Assembly (NCBI GenBank): GCA_030593665.1
Contig: JAUVGS010000109.1
Location: 1-7,046 of the forward strand
Length of the DNA stretch: 7,046 bases
Source: Chitinivibrionales bacterium
GTDB lineage: Bacteria > Fibrobacterota > Chitinivibrionia > Chitinivibrionales > JANQEN01
Direction of reading: 5' to 3'
This document shows positions 5,955 to 7,046 of the stretch, piece after piece; the first letter of the stretch is position 1, and every line of letters begins with the position of its first letter. Position numbers and translations under genes: made by a program. The notes below the pieces were generated by a model, which did not search any database, was not told the DNA's origin, and was given only the letters and a program-made list of their open reading frames with translations.

Positions 5955-7046
5955 TTATAGAGGTTCAACCTCAATTGTCTGACTGCGGTCAGGACCCACA
6001 GACAGTATTAATACCGGAATATCATAGCAGAGTTCCCGGATTCGTTTTACATATCGAACGGCATTATCCGGCAGATCGGAAAAGTCTTTACAGCCGGATA
6101 TATCGGTATTCCACCCCGGGTGTGTTTCATAGACAGGTACGGCCTGTTCCAATTCCGATGCGGTGGACGGAAAATGCTCTGCTTTCTTCCCGTTAATTTT
6201 ATAATGGGTACAGAGGTTTATCTCTTCAAAAGTATTGAGTACATCCAGTTTTGTCAGGGCCATACGGGTGAATCCGTTTAGTTCGATTGCTTTACGAAGG
6301 ACAACACTGTCAAACCATCCGCAACGGCGCGACCGCCCGGTCGTTGCACCAAATTCATCACCTTCAGTGCGTAATTTCTCCCCCGTTTCATTGTCCAGCT
6401 CTGTGGGAAAAGGGCCGTTTCCAACCCGGGTGGTGTATGCTTTTACGATGCCGATAACGTGATCGATAACTGCAGGACCAACTCCGGAACCATGGCAGAC
6501 TGATCCTGAAATGGTGTTTGAAGAGGTAACAAACGGGTAGGTCCCATGATCGATATCCAGCATGGTTCCCTGAGCCCCTTCAAAAAGAAGGTTTTTACCT
6601 TCCCGGAAACTGGTAAAAAGGTACTGTGCAGTGTTGCGGATATGAGGAATAATTCGTTCCCGTATCGAGTGATATTTCTCAACAATTTCCTCAAAACTGA
6701 TTTTAAGAGAACCCTGGTAAACGTTTTCGATGAGATATTTTTTCTGGGTATACGCTGATTCGAGTTTTACTTTAAAGAGTTCCCAGTCAATAATGTCGCC
6801 GGTACGAAGGCCAATACGGTTGGCTTTATCCGCATATGCCGGCCCAATACCCCGGCCTGTCGTACCAATTTTTGTCCCCGTTATTTGTGATTCAAGGGCA
6901 CTATCAAGCGCTTTATGGTAGGGGAGAACCAGATGAGCAATATCTGAGATAAAAAGTCTGTTTTCAACGGAAATACCGCGTTGCTGAAGATCGTCCACTT
7001 CAGCGAGAAACTGCTCTGCATCAAAAACAACGCCATTAGCAATTAT
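5955..7046 (-). CDS. purA: Adenylosuccinate synthase, N-terminus cut by the window edge
   Basis: The visible 363 residues begin IIANGVVFDAEQF and end SVGPDRSQTIEVEPL before TAA (5955-5957). Compared with the E. coli enzyme, about 67 N-terminal residues are missing, including the GDEGKGK loop and catalytic Asp/His. Diagnostic motifs present are GTTGRGIGPAYADK (IMP-binding region), LLFEGAQGTMLDIDHGTYPF, GPFPTEL, EFGATTGRSRRCGWFD (aspartate/GTP loop region) and LTKLDVL. PurA joins IMP and aspartate using GTP to give adenylosuccinate, the first committed step to AMP, in the cytoplasm. The GTG at 6998 is internal, since homology continues upstream of it to the window edge. It is the first visible gene of the minus-strand cluster leading to the LytR_C gene and rsfS. 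Confidence 0.98.
   Translation of the reverse strand: MIANGVVFDAEQFLAEVDDLQQRGISVENRLFISDIAHLVLPYHKALDSALESQITGTKIGTTGRGIGPAYADKANRIGLRTGDIIDWELFKVKLESAYTQKKYLIENVYQGSLKISFEEIVEKYHSIRERIIPHIRNTAQYLFTSFREGKNLLFEGAQGTMLDIDHGTYPFVTSSNTISGSVCHGSGVGPAVIDHVIGIVKAYTTRVGNGPFPTELDNETGEKLRTEGDEFGATTGRSRRCGWFDSVVLRKAIELNGFTRMALTKLDVLNTFEEINLCTHYKINGKKAEHFPSTASELEQAVPVYETHPGWNTDISGCKDFSDLPDNAVRYVKRIRELCYDIPVLILSVGPDRSQTIEVEPL

Noticed and set aside
5955..5974. TTG start at 5974 for the LytR_C gene, overlapping purA by 20 bases
   Set aside because: The extra 16 residues precede an ATG that is immediately followed by a typical signal/anchor segment; the TTG has no ribosome binding site.

Overview
The window reads as ordinary chromosomal bacterial DNA. 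It contains five protein genes in two groups that converge on each other, plus one gene-free gap of 463 bases. The secreted papain-like protease with a C-terminal sorting-type domain, an 'SPNGGE' Ig-like module and a MAM-like module suggests a member of the Fibrobacteres-Chlorobi-Bacteroidetes (FCB) assemblage, perhaps a Fibrobacterota/Chitinivibrionia-type organism. That placement is inferred from protein architecture only; there is no rRNA or other phylogenetic marker here.

Left part (1-2446, + strand): the 3' portion of a large secreted cysteine peptidase of the papain (C1) family, with its N-terminus outside the window. It carries the Gln/Cys/His/Asn active-site set, a dockerin-like calcium-loop insertion between the catalytic His and Asn, then KNH/Ig-like, MAM-like and type IX secretion-like C-terminal domains. 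Positions 2447-2909 hold no convincing gene. They do contain a nested inverted repeat (2562-2646) that would fold best as a + strand RNA, and several smaller inverted repeats.

Middle (2910-5093, + strand): a full-length but divergent Tex-family protein (N-terminal helical region, YqgF/RNase H-like region, helix-hairpin-helix region, S1 domain). The S1 domain is canonical, while the signature motifs of the N-terminal and YqgF parts are largely replaced.

Right part (5148-7046, - strand): a compact cluster read right to left: purA (adenylosuccinate synthase, N-terminus cut by the window edge), a small membrane-anchored or exported LytR_C-domain protein, and rsfS (ribosomal silencing factor). 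The last two overlap by 4 bases (ATGA), so rsfS is probably translationally coupled. Purine synthesis and ribosome silencing are housekeeping roles; the LytR_C protein may act at the envelope.

The points most worth a second look are the degenerate Tex paralogue and the structured gap upstream of it. I see no CRISPR, IS element, tRNA, rRNA, phage or defence system.
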